Shown: positions 1-7,472 of the stretch, one piece after another | Position numbering within the stretch: the first letter of the stretch is position 1 | Layout of the letters: each line of letters opens with the position of its first letter | Assembly (NCBI GenBank): GCA_030951095.1 | Contig: JAUZQI010000053.1 | Location: 1-29,149, forward strand | Length of the DNA stretch: 29,149 nt | Direction of reading: 5' to 3' | DNA from: Mariprofundus sp. | Lineage (GTDB): Bacteria > Pseudomonadota > Zetaproteobacteria > Mariprofundales > Mariprofundaceae | Notes under the pieces: generated by a model | Seen by the model: only the letters and a program-made list of their open reading frames with translations | What the model was told of the DNA's origin: nothing | The model's database searches: none | Made by a program: the position numbers and the translations under genes

Positions 1-118
1 GGGCGGGACTCTGATTATCGGCAGGAATGGTGATGGAGAAATAGTCGGGATGGATGATGTGTTGGCTGATGGAGAACGACTGGCTAACCTGATTGCAGAC
101 AGCATCGCCCCTAAATGA
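1..118 (+). CDS. 3' fragment of an AlbA_2 (Schlafen-type) domain protein
   Basis: An open frame enters from the left edge and stops at 116-118 (38 codons plus stop visible). The visible residues include GGTLIIG, then GDGEIVGMDD, then LANLIADSI near the end. This order matches the AlbA_2 domain, a putative nucleic-acid-binding domain found in divergent AAA/Schlafen-like proteins. In typical members the protein continues for hundreds of residues after this point; here it stops almost at once, so it is probably truncated. It lies on the 3' side of the tRNA-Leu gene, where integrated islands commonly sit, and next to another broken accessory gene. Family assignment is from motif memory over a short stretch; the upstream part is not visible. 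Confidence 0.5.
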   Translation, partial: GGTLIIGRNGDGEIVGMDDVLADGERLANLIADSIAPK

Positions 119-155
119 ATCAAAAAAATGAATGTACGAAAGGAGGAATATCTGT

Positions 156-281
156 ATGTCAGCATTAGTTAGTAAAGAAGATGCGCATAGGCTTGTGGAT
201 CAACTGCCATCCCATGGTTCGAACACCATGGGCGCAGATTGTAGTACGCTTGTTGTCAGAGCTTCTGTTACAGGAATTTAA
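156..281 (+). pseudogene. Truncated RelB/StbD-like antitoxin remnant
   Basis: A 41-codon frame starts at ATG 156 behind a strong ribosome-binding site (AAAGGAGG, 139-146). The first 18 residues (MSALVSKEDAHRLVDQLP) resemble the start of small antitoxins of the 'SKEDALRLVDQLP...WDDLxYExYVR' type. The similarity ends exactly at a 7-bp palindrome (CCCATGG, 8-nt loop, CCATGGG, 211-232), and the rest is unlike the family. No toxin partner is seen. I read it as the 5' end of an antitoxin gene cut by a rearrangement; a genuine 41-aa protein cannot be excluded. Confidence 0.35.
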
Positions 282-284
282 TGC

Positions 285-365
285 GAGAGAGGGACGTGAC
301 ATTAAGTCAGGTTGTTTTCATAAAAGCACATGCCTAACGCGAAAGAGGGACGTGACATTCAGTCA
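285..365. repeat. Direct repeat of 27 bp, two copies
   Basis: Positions 283-309 and 339-365 share 25 of 27 bases (core GAGGGACGTGACATT). The second copy is the left part of a perfect hairpin at 341-377; the first copy lacks the complementary right arm. This looks like a duplicated or half-lost terminator downstream of the tRNA gene. Confidence 0.6.
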
Positions 366-377
366 CGTCCCTCTTTC
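341..377 (-). terminator. Perfect 16-bp hairpin downstream of tRNA-Leu
   Basis: GAAAGAGGGACGTGAC (341-356) and its exact reverse complement (362-377) are separated by 5 nt. It lies 4 nt beyond the 3' end of the minus-strand tRNA, so it is probably the tRNA's transcription terminator or processing barrier. A long U-run is lacking on the minus strand, so intrinsic termination may be imperfect. It is symmetric and could also stop transcripts coming from the left. Confidence 0.6.
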
Positions 378-381
378 TTGT

Positions 382-468
382 TGGTACCGGAGGCCGGACT
401 CGAACCGGCACGGCCGTGAAGCCACTGGATTTTGAATCCAGCGTGTCTACCAATTCCACCACTCCGGC
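382..468 (-). tRNA. tRNA-Leu (CAA)
   Basis: Read on the minus strand, the 87-nt gene begins GCCGGAG and ends CTCCGGT-A-CCA, giving a 7-bp acceptor stem with a G-U first pair and an encoded CCA. The anticodon loop is TTCAAAA flanked by a CTGGA/TCCAG stem, so the anticodon is CAA (leucine). A long variable arm (GGCTTCACGGCC region), typical of class II tRNA-Leu, and a T-arm with GTTCGAGTC are present. The 3' end faces the broken accessory genes at 1-281. Confidence 0.96.
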
Positions 469-867
469 ATGCAAGGTATTCACCAGGTTATCAGTGCTCA
501 TCTTTCATTCAGCCCATTGACCGGCATCACACACTGCTCCGGCTTATTGATGAAGGCTATTGAGAGACGGCGCGAAGCATTGTCATCTGTCTTTCTGCTG
601 TCAAGCTGTTGCTGCAGGAGTGTTACTGCTGGCCATTCACTCAATTGCTTCTTTATGTGACGGGCAAACAGCATGATCTTATTTTGTAGCACTATAGGGA
701 CTCAACCTGGCGCTGCCGGATGAATGGGTGGTGAAGTGTTTCCTTAATGTCTGTGGGCGGTTGTACCCTCGGCAGGTGAGCGGCAGAAGCCGCGAATCAA
801 ATCTTAAGACAGAGCTGGATGCACATATCAGTGATGCTTTAGTATGCGCAGGATCAAAGGAGAAAAG
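469..867. other. Gene-free stretch between tRNA-Leu and murI
   Basis: I see no convincing gene here. A minus-strand frame at 498-692 (GTG start, 64 codons) has no ribosome-binding site and no family I recognise; a plus-strand frame entering from about 700 has no start codon and reads into the murI start region. The stretch presumably holds the promoters of tRNA-Leu (minus) and murI (plus), but I could not pick out convincing -35/-10 pairs. Confidence 0.5.
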
Positions 868-1659
868 ATGGCAAATGAGCAGGCCATAGGCATATTCGAT
901 TCAGGGGTGGGGGGGCTGTCGGTTCTCGCACATATTCATCAGCGCCTGCCGAGTGAATCGCTGCTGTATATAGCAGACTCCAGTTATATGCCCTACGGGT
1001 GCAAACCCGAGGCTGTTATTCAGAAACGTTGCGTGGAAATTTCAGCGTTCCTTTCCCGTCAGCAATGCAAAGCGATTGTTGTAGCTTGCAATACAGCAAC
1101 TGCCGCAGCGGTGCATCATCTGAGAGCATCGTATTCCTTTCCGGTCATCGGTATGGAACCTGCTGTGAAACCGGCCGTCTTTCACAGCAGAAGTAAAGTA
1201 ATTGGCGTGTTGGCAACCAGTACGACGTCGGCCAGTGATAAATTCAATCGTCTGGCAGCACGTTTTGCACAACATGCAAGGCTTATAGTTCAGCCTTGTC
1301 CGGGGCTGGTTGAGAGGATCGAATCGGGTGATCTGACAGGCGATAAAACCCGTGACATGCTTTCATCATTTCTGCAGCCGTTGATGCGGCAAGGTATGGA
1401 TACACTGGTGCTTGGTTGCACGCACTATCCATTTATCACTGCATTGATCAGAGATATTGCCGGCGGTGATATCCATATTATTGACACTGGTGATGCAATC
1501 GCTTGTGAACTGGAGCGGCAGCTTCAGAGCCGGAAGTTGTTATCAGAAAACAAGACAGCTTCAATCAAATTCTGGAGCAGTGGCGATGCAGAGAAAGTTG
1601 CACCCGTGATGTCCCGGCTATGGGGCGATAAAATTATGGTGCAACAACTTCCATTTTGA
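868..1659 (+). CDS. murI: Glutamate racemase MurI
   Basis: Cytoplasmic enzyme that interconverts L- and D-glutamate, supplying D-glutamate for peptidoglycan. The 263-residue product has the family's usual length. It carries the N-terminal DSGVGGLSV motif (residues 11-19), the first catalytic cysteine in VACNTATAA (C74) and the second in LGCTHYPF (C184), so both proton-transfer cysteines are present. The start at 868 is chosen because AAAGGAG lies 5 nt upstream (856-862); an in-frame ATG at 844 has no such site. It is followed 95 bp later by a small gene and a terminator, so it may be transcribed alone or with that gene. Confidence 0.95.
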   Translation: MANEQAIGIFDSGVGGLSVLAHIHQRLPSESLLYIADSSYMPYGCKPEAVIQKRCVEISAFLSRQQCKAIVVACNTATAAAVHHLRASYSFPVIGMEPAVKPAVFHSRSKVIGVLATSTTSASDKFNRLAARFAQHARLIVQPCPGLVERIESGDLTGDKTRDMLSSFLQPLMRQGMDTLVLGCTHYPFITALIRDIAGGDIHIIDTGDAIACELERQLQSRKLLSENKTASIKFWSSGDAEKVAPVMSRLWGDKIMVQQLPF

Positions 1660-1754
1660 TCTGACCTGGTTGGGTTTTATTTATTTGCTTGCACCTGATT
1701 GATTTATGGATATTGTTCGCGCCAAATTATTTCATTAACGAGGATAAAACCAAC

Positions 1755-1949
1755 ATGAGTATAAAGAAAATAACCAAAAAAGAACTGACTACAAAAGCTG
1801 CTGAACTGAGCCTGAAAGGTGCAGCAAAGCTGCGCAAACCGGAACTGATCCATGCTATCCAGATTGCAGAAGGCAACACAGATTGTTTTGCCCGCATTTC
1901 AGATTGCGTTGTCAGCCCATGCTTGTATCGGGCTGAATGCCAGGTTTAA
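1755..1949 (+). CDS. Small Rho_N/SAP-like protein with conserved cysteines
   Basis: A 64-residue basic protein. Residues 1-42 resemble the Rho-factor N-terminal (SAP-like) helix-extended-helix fold: ITKKELTTKAAELSLKG, then KLRKPELIHAIQIAEGN. The C-terminal third has four cysteines (C44, C51, C56, C62) in a pattern ending CLYRAEC, much like a family of small proteins of the form 'AEGN..CF...C...CLWR.DC'. A nucleic-acid-binding or metal-binding role is plausible but unproven. The start at 1755 is chosen because the Rho_N similarity begins there and GAGG lies upstream (1739-1742); a longer frame reaches back to 1689. A terminator follows directly. Confidence 0.7.
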   Translation: MSIKKITKKELTTKAAELSLKGAAKLRKPELIHAIQIAEGNTDCFARISDCVVSPCLYRAECQV

Positions 1950-1973
1950 GTTCGGCATATATGTTGAATTAAG

Positions 1974-1999
1974 CGTGGGCCCAATGTGGCCCACGTTTT
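1974..1999 (+). terminator. Rho-independent terminator after the Rho_N-like gene
   Basis: CGTGGGCC (1974-1981), 6-nt loop, GGCCCACG (1988-1995), followed by TTTT. It lies 25 bp past the stop at 1949 and between convergent genes, so it may also slow transcription from the minus-strand SPOR gene. Confidence 0.8.
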
Positions 2000-2036
2000 C
2001 GTTACAGGCGCGAATCCGGGCTGTGCACTCCGGCTC

Positions 2037-2888
2037 CTATGGTTTGTTGACCCAGGCCGCTTTGATATGATGTTTTCTGGTCAAATATTCTTTTTGAGTA
2101 TCAGCTTCCTGTTTACTGGCAAAGCCGGCAACACGTATCCTGTATCGTGTTTTTCCTTTTGCTGAATAGCGGCCGATTTCAGCAGTGATTCCTTTTGCCT
2201 TGAAATTTGACAGTGCTTTTTTTGCCGCTGAAAGAGAATCCAGCGACATCAAATTGACGACCCAACCGGTATAGGATTTGGCAGCTACAGGTGTAATTGA
2301 AGCTTTGGGTTTGGAGGGTTTGCTTTTAACAACATGCTTTCCGGAACGACTGGCCCCGCTCTGTTTTGCAACCAGACGGTTCAATGAGGAAAGCTGTTTT
2401 TCCAGGTTGTCTATCTGATCTTTCAGCCCAACACTCTCTTGGCTAACTTGTTGCTCCAGTGATGAAATGCGTCGTTCCATTCGTTGCATTTGAATATCCG
2501 GGTTCAATATGGTTGGCGTTTCGTGCTGGACGGATGCATTGTTGTTATTCTCGGCACCGGGATTAAACCAGACGGCAATTGCAGCGATCAACATGGCCCC
2601 AATGGCAAAAATTGTGATTGGTTTTATTCCCGTGTCCGGGGTGGCTGATGATGGTGTGGATCTATCATCTTGCAGTGGAGATATTTGAGGGGCACTGATT
2701 TGTTTTTCCGTTTCTTTGTCTGCTGTTAGCTGTTCTTTGGCACGGACGGGGGCAGGTTTTTCAATTTCTTCAGATGGATCGAATTCTGTTGCCAATACAG
2801 GGTTTCCCGGAATACTCGGTTCTTTTTTTTCGTGCGTTTCTTCTGTGAACCGGCCCGTGTCCCATGTGGACTCAAATGAATTTTCCAC
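2037..2888 (-). CDS. SPOR-domain membrane protein (5' end interrupted)
   Basis: Inner-membrane protein with a periplasmic peptidoglycan-binding SPOR domain, a class that binds denuded glycan at the division septum. In the 283-residue frame shown here, residues 1-88 are acidic and cytoplasmic, 89-108 form one membrane segment (ITIFAIGAMLIAAIAVWF), 133-175 are a likely coiled coil, 180-204 a basic linker, and 206-283 the SPOR domain (starting GWVVNLMSL, with YRIRVAGF). The listed start is a GTG without a clear ribosome-binding site. The same frame continues upstream to ATG 3056, which has AGGAG 9 nt before it, but TAG at 2985-2987 breaks it. So the gene is either damaged or starts internally. 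See the separate entry for the upstream part. Confidence 0.75.
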   Translation of the reverse strand: MENSFESTWDTGRFTEETHEKKEPSIPGNPVLATEFDPSEEIEKPAPVRAKEQLTADKETEKQISAPQISPLQDDRSTPSSATPDTGIKPITIFAIGAMLIAAIAVWFNPGAENNNNASVQHETPTILNPDIQMQRMERRISSLEQQVSQESVGLKDQIDNLEKQLSSLNRLVAKQSGASRSGKHVVKSKPSKPKASITPVAAKSYTGWVVNLMSLDSLSAAKKALSNFKAKGITAEIGRYSAKGKTRYRIRVAGFASKQEADTQKEYLTRKHHIKAAWVNKP

Positions 2889-3056
2889 TGCTTTATCTGC
2901 CGGTTCATCCAGTAGATCAGCAGGGAATAGATCGGCTGTGCAGGTTTCATCTTCTTCGAATAATTTACTGTTTTCCGCTTCAGCCTAATCAGCTTGTTCA
3001 AAACGATTCAGGCTGAAATCCTCTTCAGTGATTTTATCCGTTGGTTTATCTGTCAT
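2889..3056 (-). pseudogene. Upstream part of the SPOR gene, broken by an in-frame TAG
   Basis: From ATG 3056 (AGGAG at about 3066-3070 on the minus strand) the frame reads MTDKPTDKITEEDFSLNRF.. and reaches TAG at 2985-2987, codon 24. Reading on in the same frame gives more acidic sequence (SKLFEEDE, DLLDEPADK) that joins the SPOR protein without a gap. The composition on both sides of the stop is the same, which argues that the natural gene began at 3056 and that one base change made the stop. Confidence 0.65.
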
Positions 3057-3135
3057 GGGGTTCAACTCCTGATTGTCTGATCACTATCTGTATGTTCATT
3101 TATAAATATGCAGGCCTATGCATTTATCCGGATTA

Positions 3136-3303
3136 ATATGAGCCACTTGCAAAAGTTGTGAACGACGATTTACTTTCCTACTGCGGCGCACTACGAACTG
3201 GAATTTCGGAGAATGGAACCACCATGCTCCTCATTCCATTCCAAAAATGCACGCGAAGCGGGATTGCAACTTATCCACTCAGACTTTTGCAAGTGGCTCA
3301 CAT
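3136..3303. mobile_element. Small element with 18-bp perfect terminal inverted repeats (MITE-like)
   Basis: TGAGCCACTTGCAAAAGT (3139-3156) recurs exactly as its reverse complement at 3283-3300; allowing one mismatch the arms reach 21 bp (3136-3156 and 3283-3303). The 126 bp between carry no gene but hold an inner GAATGGAA/TTCCATTC inverted repeat (3211-3218, 3234-3241). No clear target-site duplication is visible. It fills most of the gap between the SPOR gene and trmO. The 'TTGCAAAAGT' ends are reminiscent of some IS termini, but I cannot name a family. Confidence 0.6.
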
Positions 3304-3353
3304 GAAACAAACAACGCTCCTGCACAGGGTTTCCACTCCGCGATAAACATATA

Positions 3354-3935
3354 TCACGGGGTGGAAAAATCCATGCGCGTTGGGGAAACCGCATCCAGCA
3401 ATTCTGTGTCGGCCAGCCAGCCACTTGTGGCATCAGCAATGGCATCGGCGTAGGGAAGATAGGGTTTGATATCGAGTACGGGCGTTCCATCCAGCATATC
3501 GTGGCCTTCGATATGTAGAATTCTGCCTTCTATACTTTTCAGGCAGACAGCTGATAGTCCGATGCTATTAGGCCGATGAGGAGCGCGGGTTGCGAACATG
3601 CCACGCCGGATTTTCGGGCCGCGAGGCGGTATCACTGTAGGATTCCAGCCTTGATTCAGATGCATCCAGTAAATCACCCAGATATGCGAGAAACCCTCCA
3701 GATCTTGCAGTGCCTGATCAAAATTCATGCCTGCATTGAGTCTGATTTGCGCTGTTTGTGCTTCCCCCAGAACAGGCTGACGGGGTGTTGCAAAACGTTC
3801 ATGATAATTACTGTGTACTACTCCGATGGCTTGCATGTTGATATGCAAGGCAGCGCTATCGGCATGGTTGATCTCATCAGTATATGACTTTGGAGATTTA
3901 CGGTTTTTGTGCTCTTTGTGTTCCAATTGACTCAT
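3354..3935 (-). CDS. trmO: tRNA (N6-methyl-t6A37) methyltransferase TrmO (TsaA/YaeB family)
   Basis: SAM-dependent enzyme of the UPF0066/TsaA family that N6-methylates t6A37 in tRNAs reading ACY codons. The core begins MQAIGVVHSNY (residue 34 onward) and includes the family signature APHRPNSIGLSAV and DGTPVLDIKPYLPY. At 193 residues it is shorter than E. coli TrmO (about 235), lacking most of the C-terminal extension. The start at 3935 overlaps the clpA stop as ATGA, suggesting translational coupling; the first 33 residues are polar and outside the core, so a later start at M34 is possible. Confidence 0.9.
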   Translation of the reverse strand: MSQLEHKEHKNRKSPKSYTDEINHADSAALHINMQAIGVVHSNYHERFATPRQPVLGEAQTAQIRLNAGMNFDQALQDLEGFSHIWVIYWMHLNQGWNPTVIPPRGPKIRRGMFATRAPHRPNSIGLSAVCLKSIEGRILHIEGHDMLDGTPVLDIKPYLPYADAIADATSGWLADTELLDAVSPTRMDFSTP

Positions 3936-6190
3936 GTAGTCTCGGTTTCCGGCTGTAGCAGTACAATCCTGTTATCCTTGCAGTCCACTATAGCGATACC
4001 ACCTTTCTGTAACGCACCGAACAGAATGGCATCTGCCAGAGGTTTTTTAATGTGTTCCAGAATCAGGCGCGCCATCGGACGGGCACCCATCAACGGGTCA
4101 TAGCCTTGCATTGCCAGCCATGTTTTGGCCGTTGGGGTGACGTCCAATTCCACTTTTTTCTCTTCCAGTTGTGTTTCCAGTTCTATCAGCATCTTGTCAA
4201 CAACGTGCAGAATAGTCTGTTCGGATAGTGGCGCAAAACCGATACTGGCGTCGAGTCGATTACGAAATTCCGGCGTAAAAATACGTTTTACAGCCTCTTC
4301 ATCCTCTCCCTGGCGCGGTTGCGGATTAAAGCCAACCGTATTTTGCTGCATTTCAAAGGCACCGGCATTACTGGTCATAATCAGCACGATATGACGAAAA
4401 TCGGCTTTACGGCCATTATTATCAGTTAGTGTGCCGTGATCCATGATCTGTAGCAGCAGATTGAACAAATCAGGGTGCGCTTTTTCGACTTCATCCAGTA
4501 ACAGTATGGCATGCGGATTCTTGGTGATAGCCTCGGTCAGCAAACCGCCCTGATCGAAACCCACATAACCCGGAGGTGCACCGATCAGCCGGGAAACGGT
4601 ATGCGCCTCCATATATTCGGACATATCAAAGCGGATCAGTTCCACGCCCATAATACGGGCCAGTTGTCGAGCCACTTCCGTTTTTCCAACACCGGTCGGG
4701 CCGGTAAACAGGAATGAGCCAATCGGTTTTTCAGGGTGTGAAAGACCTGCACGTGCCAGTTTTATACTTGATGCCAGTTGATCGATGGCTCTATCCTGTC
4801 CGAAAACAGACAGCTTTAGATCCCTATCTAAATTCGCCAGACGTTTTTTATCGGAGGCATTGACCTGTTGAGGTGGAATGCGAGCCATTGAAGCAACCAT
4901 GCTTTCAATATCATGAACATTGATACGGCTACGTCGTTTATCCTTTGGTTTTACACGCATGGATGCGCCAGCTTCATCCAGTATATCAATAGCCGAGTCA
5001 GGCAAGTAGCGGTCGCCCAAGTGTCGTTTGGCAAGTTTGGCAGCCTGTTCTATAGCTGCCTGGCTGAAGTGTACACGATGATGCTCCTGCAGTTTTGCTT
5101 TGAGACCTTTAAGAATATCAATCGTTTCTTCTATGCTGGGTTCCGCTACATCGACTTTCTGGAACCGGCGGGACAATGCCCTGTCTTTTTCAAACAGGTT
5201 ACGAAACTCTTGATAAGTAGTGGCACCTATACAACGCAACTCACCATTGGCCAGCGCCGGTTTGAGTAAATTGGACGCATCTATAGTGCCTCCACTGGCT
5301 GCACCGGCACCGATAATGGTATGAATTTCATCAATGAACAGAATAGCTTGTTGCTCTTGCTCAAGTGCATGCAAGACTGCTTTCAGGCGTTCCTCAAAAT
5401 CACCACGGTATTTGGTTCCTGCTAGCAGCGCCCCCATATCCAGAGCATAAATTGAGGCATGTTTGATGACATCTGGTGCTTTCTTTTCTTCGATTCTGAG
5501 GGCCAGACCTTCGGCAATAGCTGTTTTTCCAACGCCGGCTTCACCGACCAGGAGCGGATTATTCTTGCGTCTGCGACAAAGAATCTGGGTGCAGCGACCA
5601 AGTTCTTCGTTGCGGCCAATAAGGGGATCAATTTTCCCATCTCTGGCTCGCTGACTCAAATTAATGCAAAAACGCTGCAGTGGTGTTGTGCCTGCTTCCG
5701 GTTTGTCTGTTTCCAGCGCGGGGGTCTCAGTAGCCTGGGCAGACTGGCTATCTTCATTGCTGAGCGCTCCATGTGCCATAAAGCTGACAATATCGAGCCG
5801 GGAAATACCCATACGATTGAAAAAATGCACGGCATGGGAATCTTTTTCGGAGAATATAGCTACCAGCACATGTGAACCGGTGACTTCGCGTTTTCCAGAA
5901 GCCTGGACATGCATGACAGCGCGTTGAATGACGCGCTGCAGGCCGACACTGGCGGTCGTTTCACCCGCATCATCAGGAAGAATGGATATATGTTCGCTGA
6001 TAAATGTGGACAGATCATGGCGCAAGGTTTCAATATTTGCATGGCATCCGAGTAATACACCCAGTGCATTGGGATTATCGAGCAGGCCTAGCAACAAATG
6101 CTCGACAGTCACAAATTCGTTGCGGCGAAAATGTGCATTACGAAATGTATCGTTCAGAGTTTCTTCCAGTTCCTCACTCAAGATACCCAT
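3932..6190 (-). CDS. clpA: ATP-dependent Clp protease ATPase subunit ClpA
   Basis: Hexameric AAA+ unfoldase that feeds proteins to ClpP. The 752 residues show the full layout: N-terminal repeat domain (about 1-140, with EFVTVEHLLLGLL), D1 ATPase with Walker A GEAGVGKT (216-223) and Walker B ILFIDEIH (283-290), and D2 ATPase with Walker A GPTGVGKT (497-504) and Walker B ILLLDEVEK (562-570). GARPMAR (702-708) is the sensor-2 region. A VGF tripeptide (619-621) sits where ClpP-binding loops carry IGL/IGF. The start at 6190 has GAGG 8 nt upstream. It follows the adaptor gene clpS; clpP is not in this window. A TATAAT-like box (6218-6223, minus strand) suggests that clpA can also have its own promoter. 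Confidence 0.97.
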   Translation of the reverse strand: MGILSEELEETLNDTFRNAHFRRNEFVTVEHLLLGLLDNPNALGVLLGCHANIETLRHDLSTFISEHISILPDDAGETTASVGLQRVIQRAVMHVQASGKREVTGSHVLVAIFSEKDSHAVHFFNRMGISRLDIVSFMAHGALSNEDSQSAQATETPALETDKPEAGTTPLQRFCINLSQRARDGKIDPLIGRNEELGRCTQILCRRRKNNPLLVGEAGVGKTAIAEGLALRIEEKKAPDVIKHASIYALDMGALLAGTKYRGDFEERLKAVLHALEQEQQAILFIDEIHTIIGAGAASGGTIDASNLLKPALANGELRCIGATTYQEFRNLFEKDRALSRRFQKVDVAEPSIEETIDILKGLKAKLQEHHRVHFSQAAIEQAAKLAKRHLGDRYLPDSAIDILDEAGASMRVKPKDKRRSRINVHDIESMVASMARIPPQQVNASDKKRLANLDRDLKLSVFGQDRAIDQLASSIKLARAGLSHPEKPIGSFLFTGPTGVGKTEVARQLARIMGVELIRFDMSEYMEAHTVSRLIGAPPGYVGFDQGGLLTEAITKNPHAILLLDEVEKAHPDLFNLLLQIMDHGTLTDNNGRKADFRHIVLIMTSNAGAFEMQQNTVGFNPQPRQGEDEEAVKRIFTPEFRNRLDASIGFAPLSEQTILHVVDKMLIELETQLEEKKVELDVTPTAKTWLAMQGYDPLMGARPMARLILEHIKKPLADAILFGALQKGGIAIVDCKDNRIVLLQPETETT

Positions 6191-6291
6191 GGGCGCATCC
6201 TCATTTCCGTATAGTTTATTATATTCTAACCCGTTAACACAATGTTATGACATCAACATGATTCGCTCAAATGAAATCTTTGCACTATACA

Positions 6292-6621
6292 TCAGTCGTC
6301 CGAACTGTGTTCCATGATACAACGCAATGGATGGCCACTGGTGTGACTGGCTATGTCAACCTGCTGAATCTTGGTTTCTGCAATATCACGTGGAAAAATA
6401 CCGCAAATGGCGCTGCCATCATAATGAATCTGTAACATAATTTTGTTGGCTGCTGTTTCCGATTGATGGAAGAAACGTGTCAGAATATCAACCACAAAGT
6501 CCATCGGGGTAAAGTCATCATTCAACATAACCACACGATACAAAGGGGGGGGTTGCAGTTGAGGTTCTGCCGTTTCTACCTCAGGTTTGCGGATAATCTC
6601 GGGCATCTCTATATCGTTCAT
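6292..6621 (-). CDS. clpS: ClpA adaptor protein ClpS
   Basis: Adaptor that binds the ClpA N-domain and delivers N-degron substrates. The 109-residue product has a flexible N-terminal tail (1-27) and the conserved core LYRVVMLNDDFTPMDFVVDIL, followed by the helix containing AICGIFPRDIAETKI. The order clpS-clpA on one strand, 101 bp apart, is the usual proteobacterial arrangement. No ribosome-binding site precedes the ATG; a promoter-like pair places the transcript start at or very near the ATG (see that entry), so the mRNA may be leaderless. Confidence 0.96.
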   Translation of the reverse strand: MNDIEMPEIIRKPEVETAEPQLQPPPLYRVVMLNDDFTPMDFVVDILTRFFHQSETAANKIMLQIHYDGSAICGIFPRDIAETKIQQVDIASHTSGHPLRCIMEHSSDD

Positions 6622-6627
6622 GTGGTG

Positions 6628-6656
6628 ATATTAGAGGCTGTTGGCGTGAACAGCAA
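6628..6656 (-). promoter_or_regulatory. Putative sigma70 promoter of clpS, leaderless
   Basis: On the minus strand TTGCTG (6656-6651) and TAATAT (6633-6628) are 17 bp apart, a good match to the sigma70 spacing. The expected start point, about 7 nt after the -10 box, falls on the A of the clpS ATG (6621). Prediction from sequence only. Confidence 0.45.
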
Positions 6657-6716
6657 TGGGTGTTTGGCAGATGTGGTAGCATGGCCAGACTGAAAATATT
6701 TCATGGAGTTAAGACT

Positions 6717-7472
6717 ATGGCGGAACTGAAATGCATTTTGTGGGATGTTGATGGCACATTGGCCGATACTGAACGAGACGGACACCGGGTTGCCTTTAAC
6801 ATGGCATTTGAGGAAGCCGGGCTGGAACGCCGCTGGGATGTGGCGACCTATGGTGAATTGCTGGCTGTGACCGGTGGTAAAGAACGCATTCGATTTGATA
6901 TAGATCGTGGCGGTATGCCGGAAATGCCCTATGAAGAGATTGCTGCTCTACACGCGCGTAAAACGGTGCATTACCAGAGTCTGATTGCGGCAGGCCGTAT
7001 ACCGCTCAGGCCGGGTGTGCGGCGTTTGCTGGAAGAAGCATATGCGGCTGGTATTACACTCGGGGTTTCGACAACAACAACCCCGGCTGCACTTGATGCG
7101 TTGATTGAACACTCATTGGGTGCCGAGTGGTTTGATCGTTTTGCTGTATTGGCAGCAGGGGATATTGTACCGGCCAAAAAACCGGCACCGGATATTTATA
7201 ACTATGCCATGGAACAGCTGGGCGTGCCTGCCGGGAATACGCTGGCGTTGGAAGATTCTGCCAATGGCTGGAAATCTGCGCATGCTGCGGAGTTGAAGTG
7301 TGTGGTGACAGTGAACGGCTATACTTGCGGTCATGATTTCACTGGTGCCGATCTGGTGGTATCTGAACTGGGTGAGCCGGATGGCAGTGCTGCTGAATTA
7401 TTGCAAAACCCCCATCATCTCGTATGCCACCATGTTGAACTGAAGCATTTACAGGCGATTTTAGATGGCTGA
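6717..7472 (+). CDS. HAD-superfamily phosphatase, CbbY-like
   Basis: Phosphatase of HAD subfamily IA. The 251 residues show motif I DVDGTLADT (nucleophile D10, acid D12), motif II VSTTTTP, the motif III lysine in KKPAPDIY, and motif IV LEDSANG. Length and the long cap domain after motif I match the CbbY group, which in autotrophs dephosphorylates xylulose-1,5-bisphosphate, an inhibitory by-product of Rubisco. That substrate is an inference; no Rubisco gene is in the window. The start at 6717 has GGAG 8 nt upstream (6705-6708); the frame is open back to 6660. It overlaps the next gene by 8 bp. Confidence 0.85.
   Translation: MAELKCILWDVDGTLADTERDGHRVAFNMAFEEAGLERRWDVATYGELLAVTGGKERIRFDIDRGGMPEMPYEEIAALHARKTVHYQSLIAAGRIPLRPGVRRLLEEAYAAGITLGVSTTTTPAALDALIEHSLGAEWFDRFAVLAAGDIVPAKKPAPDIYNYAMEQLGVPAGNTLALEDSANGWKSAHAAELKCVVTVNGYTCGHDFTGADLVVSELGEPDGSAAELLQNPHHLVCHHVELKHLQAILDG

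Noticed and set aside
211..232. A GGTTCGAA-containing palindrome that looks like a tRNA T-arm, possibly a split tRNA or attachment site
   Set aside because: The loop is 8 nt and the base after TTCGAAC is A, not the C needed to pair with G53; no acceptor or anticodon parts accompany it.
283..365. CRISPR-like repeat
   Set aside because: Only two copies, one of which is an arm of a perfect hairpin; no further repeats or cas genes.
498..692. A 64-codon minus-strand gene between tRNA-Leu and murI
   Set aside because: GTG start without a ribosome-binding site, no recognisable family, low-information context; kept only as a remark.
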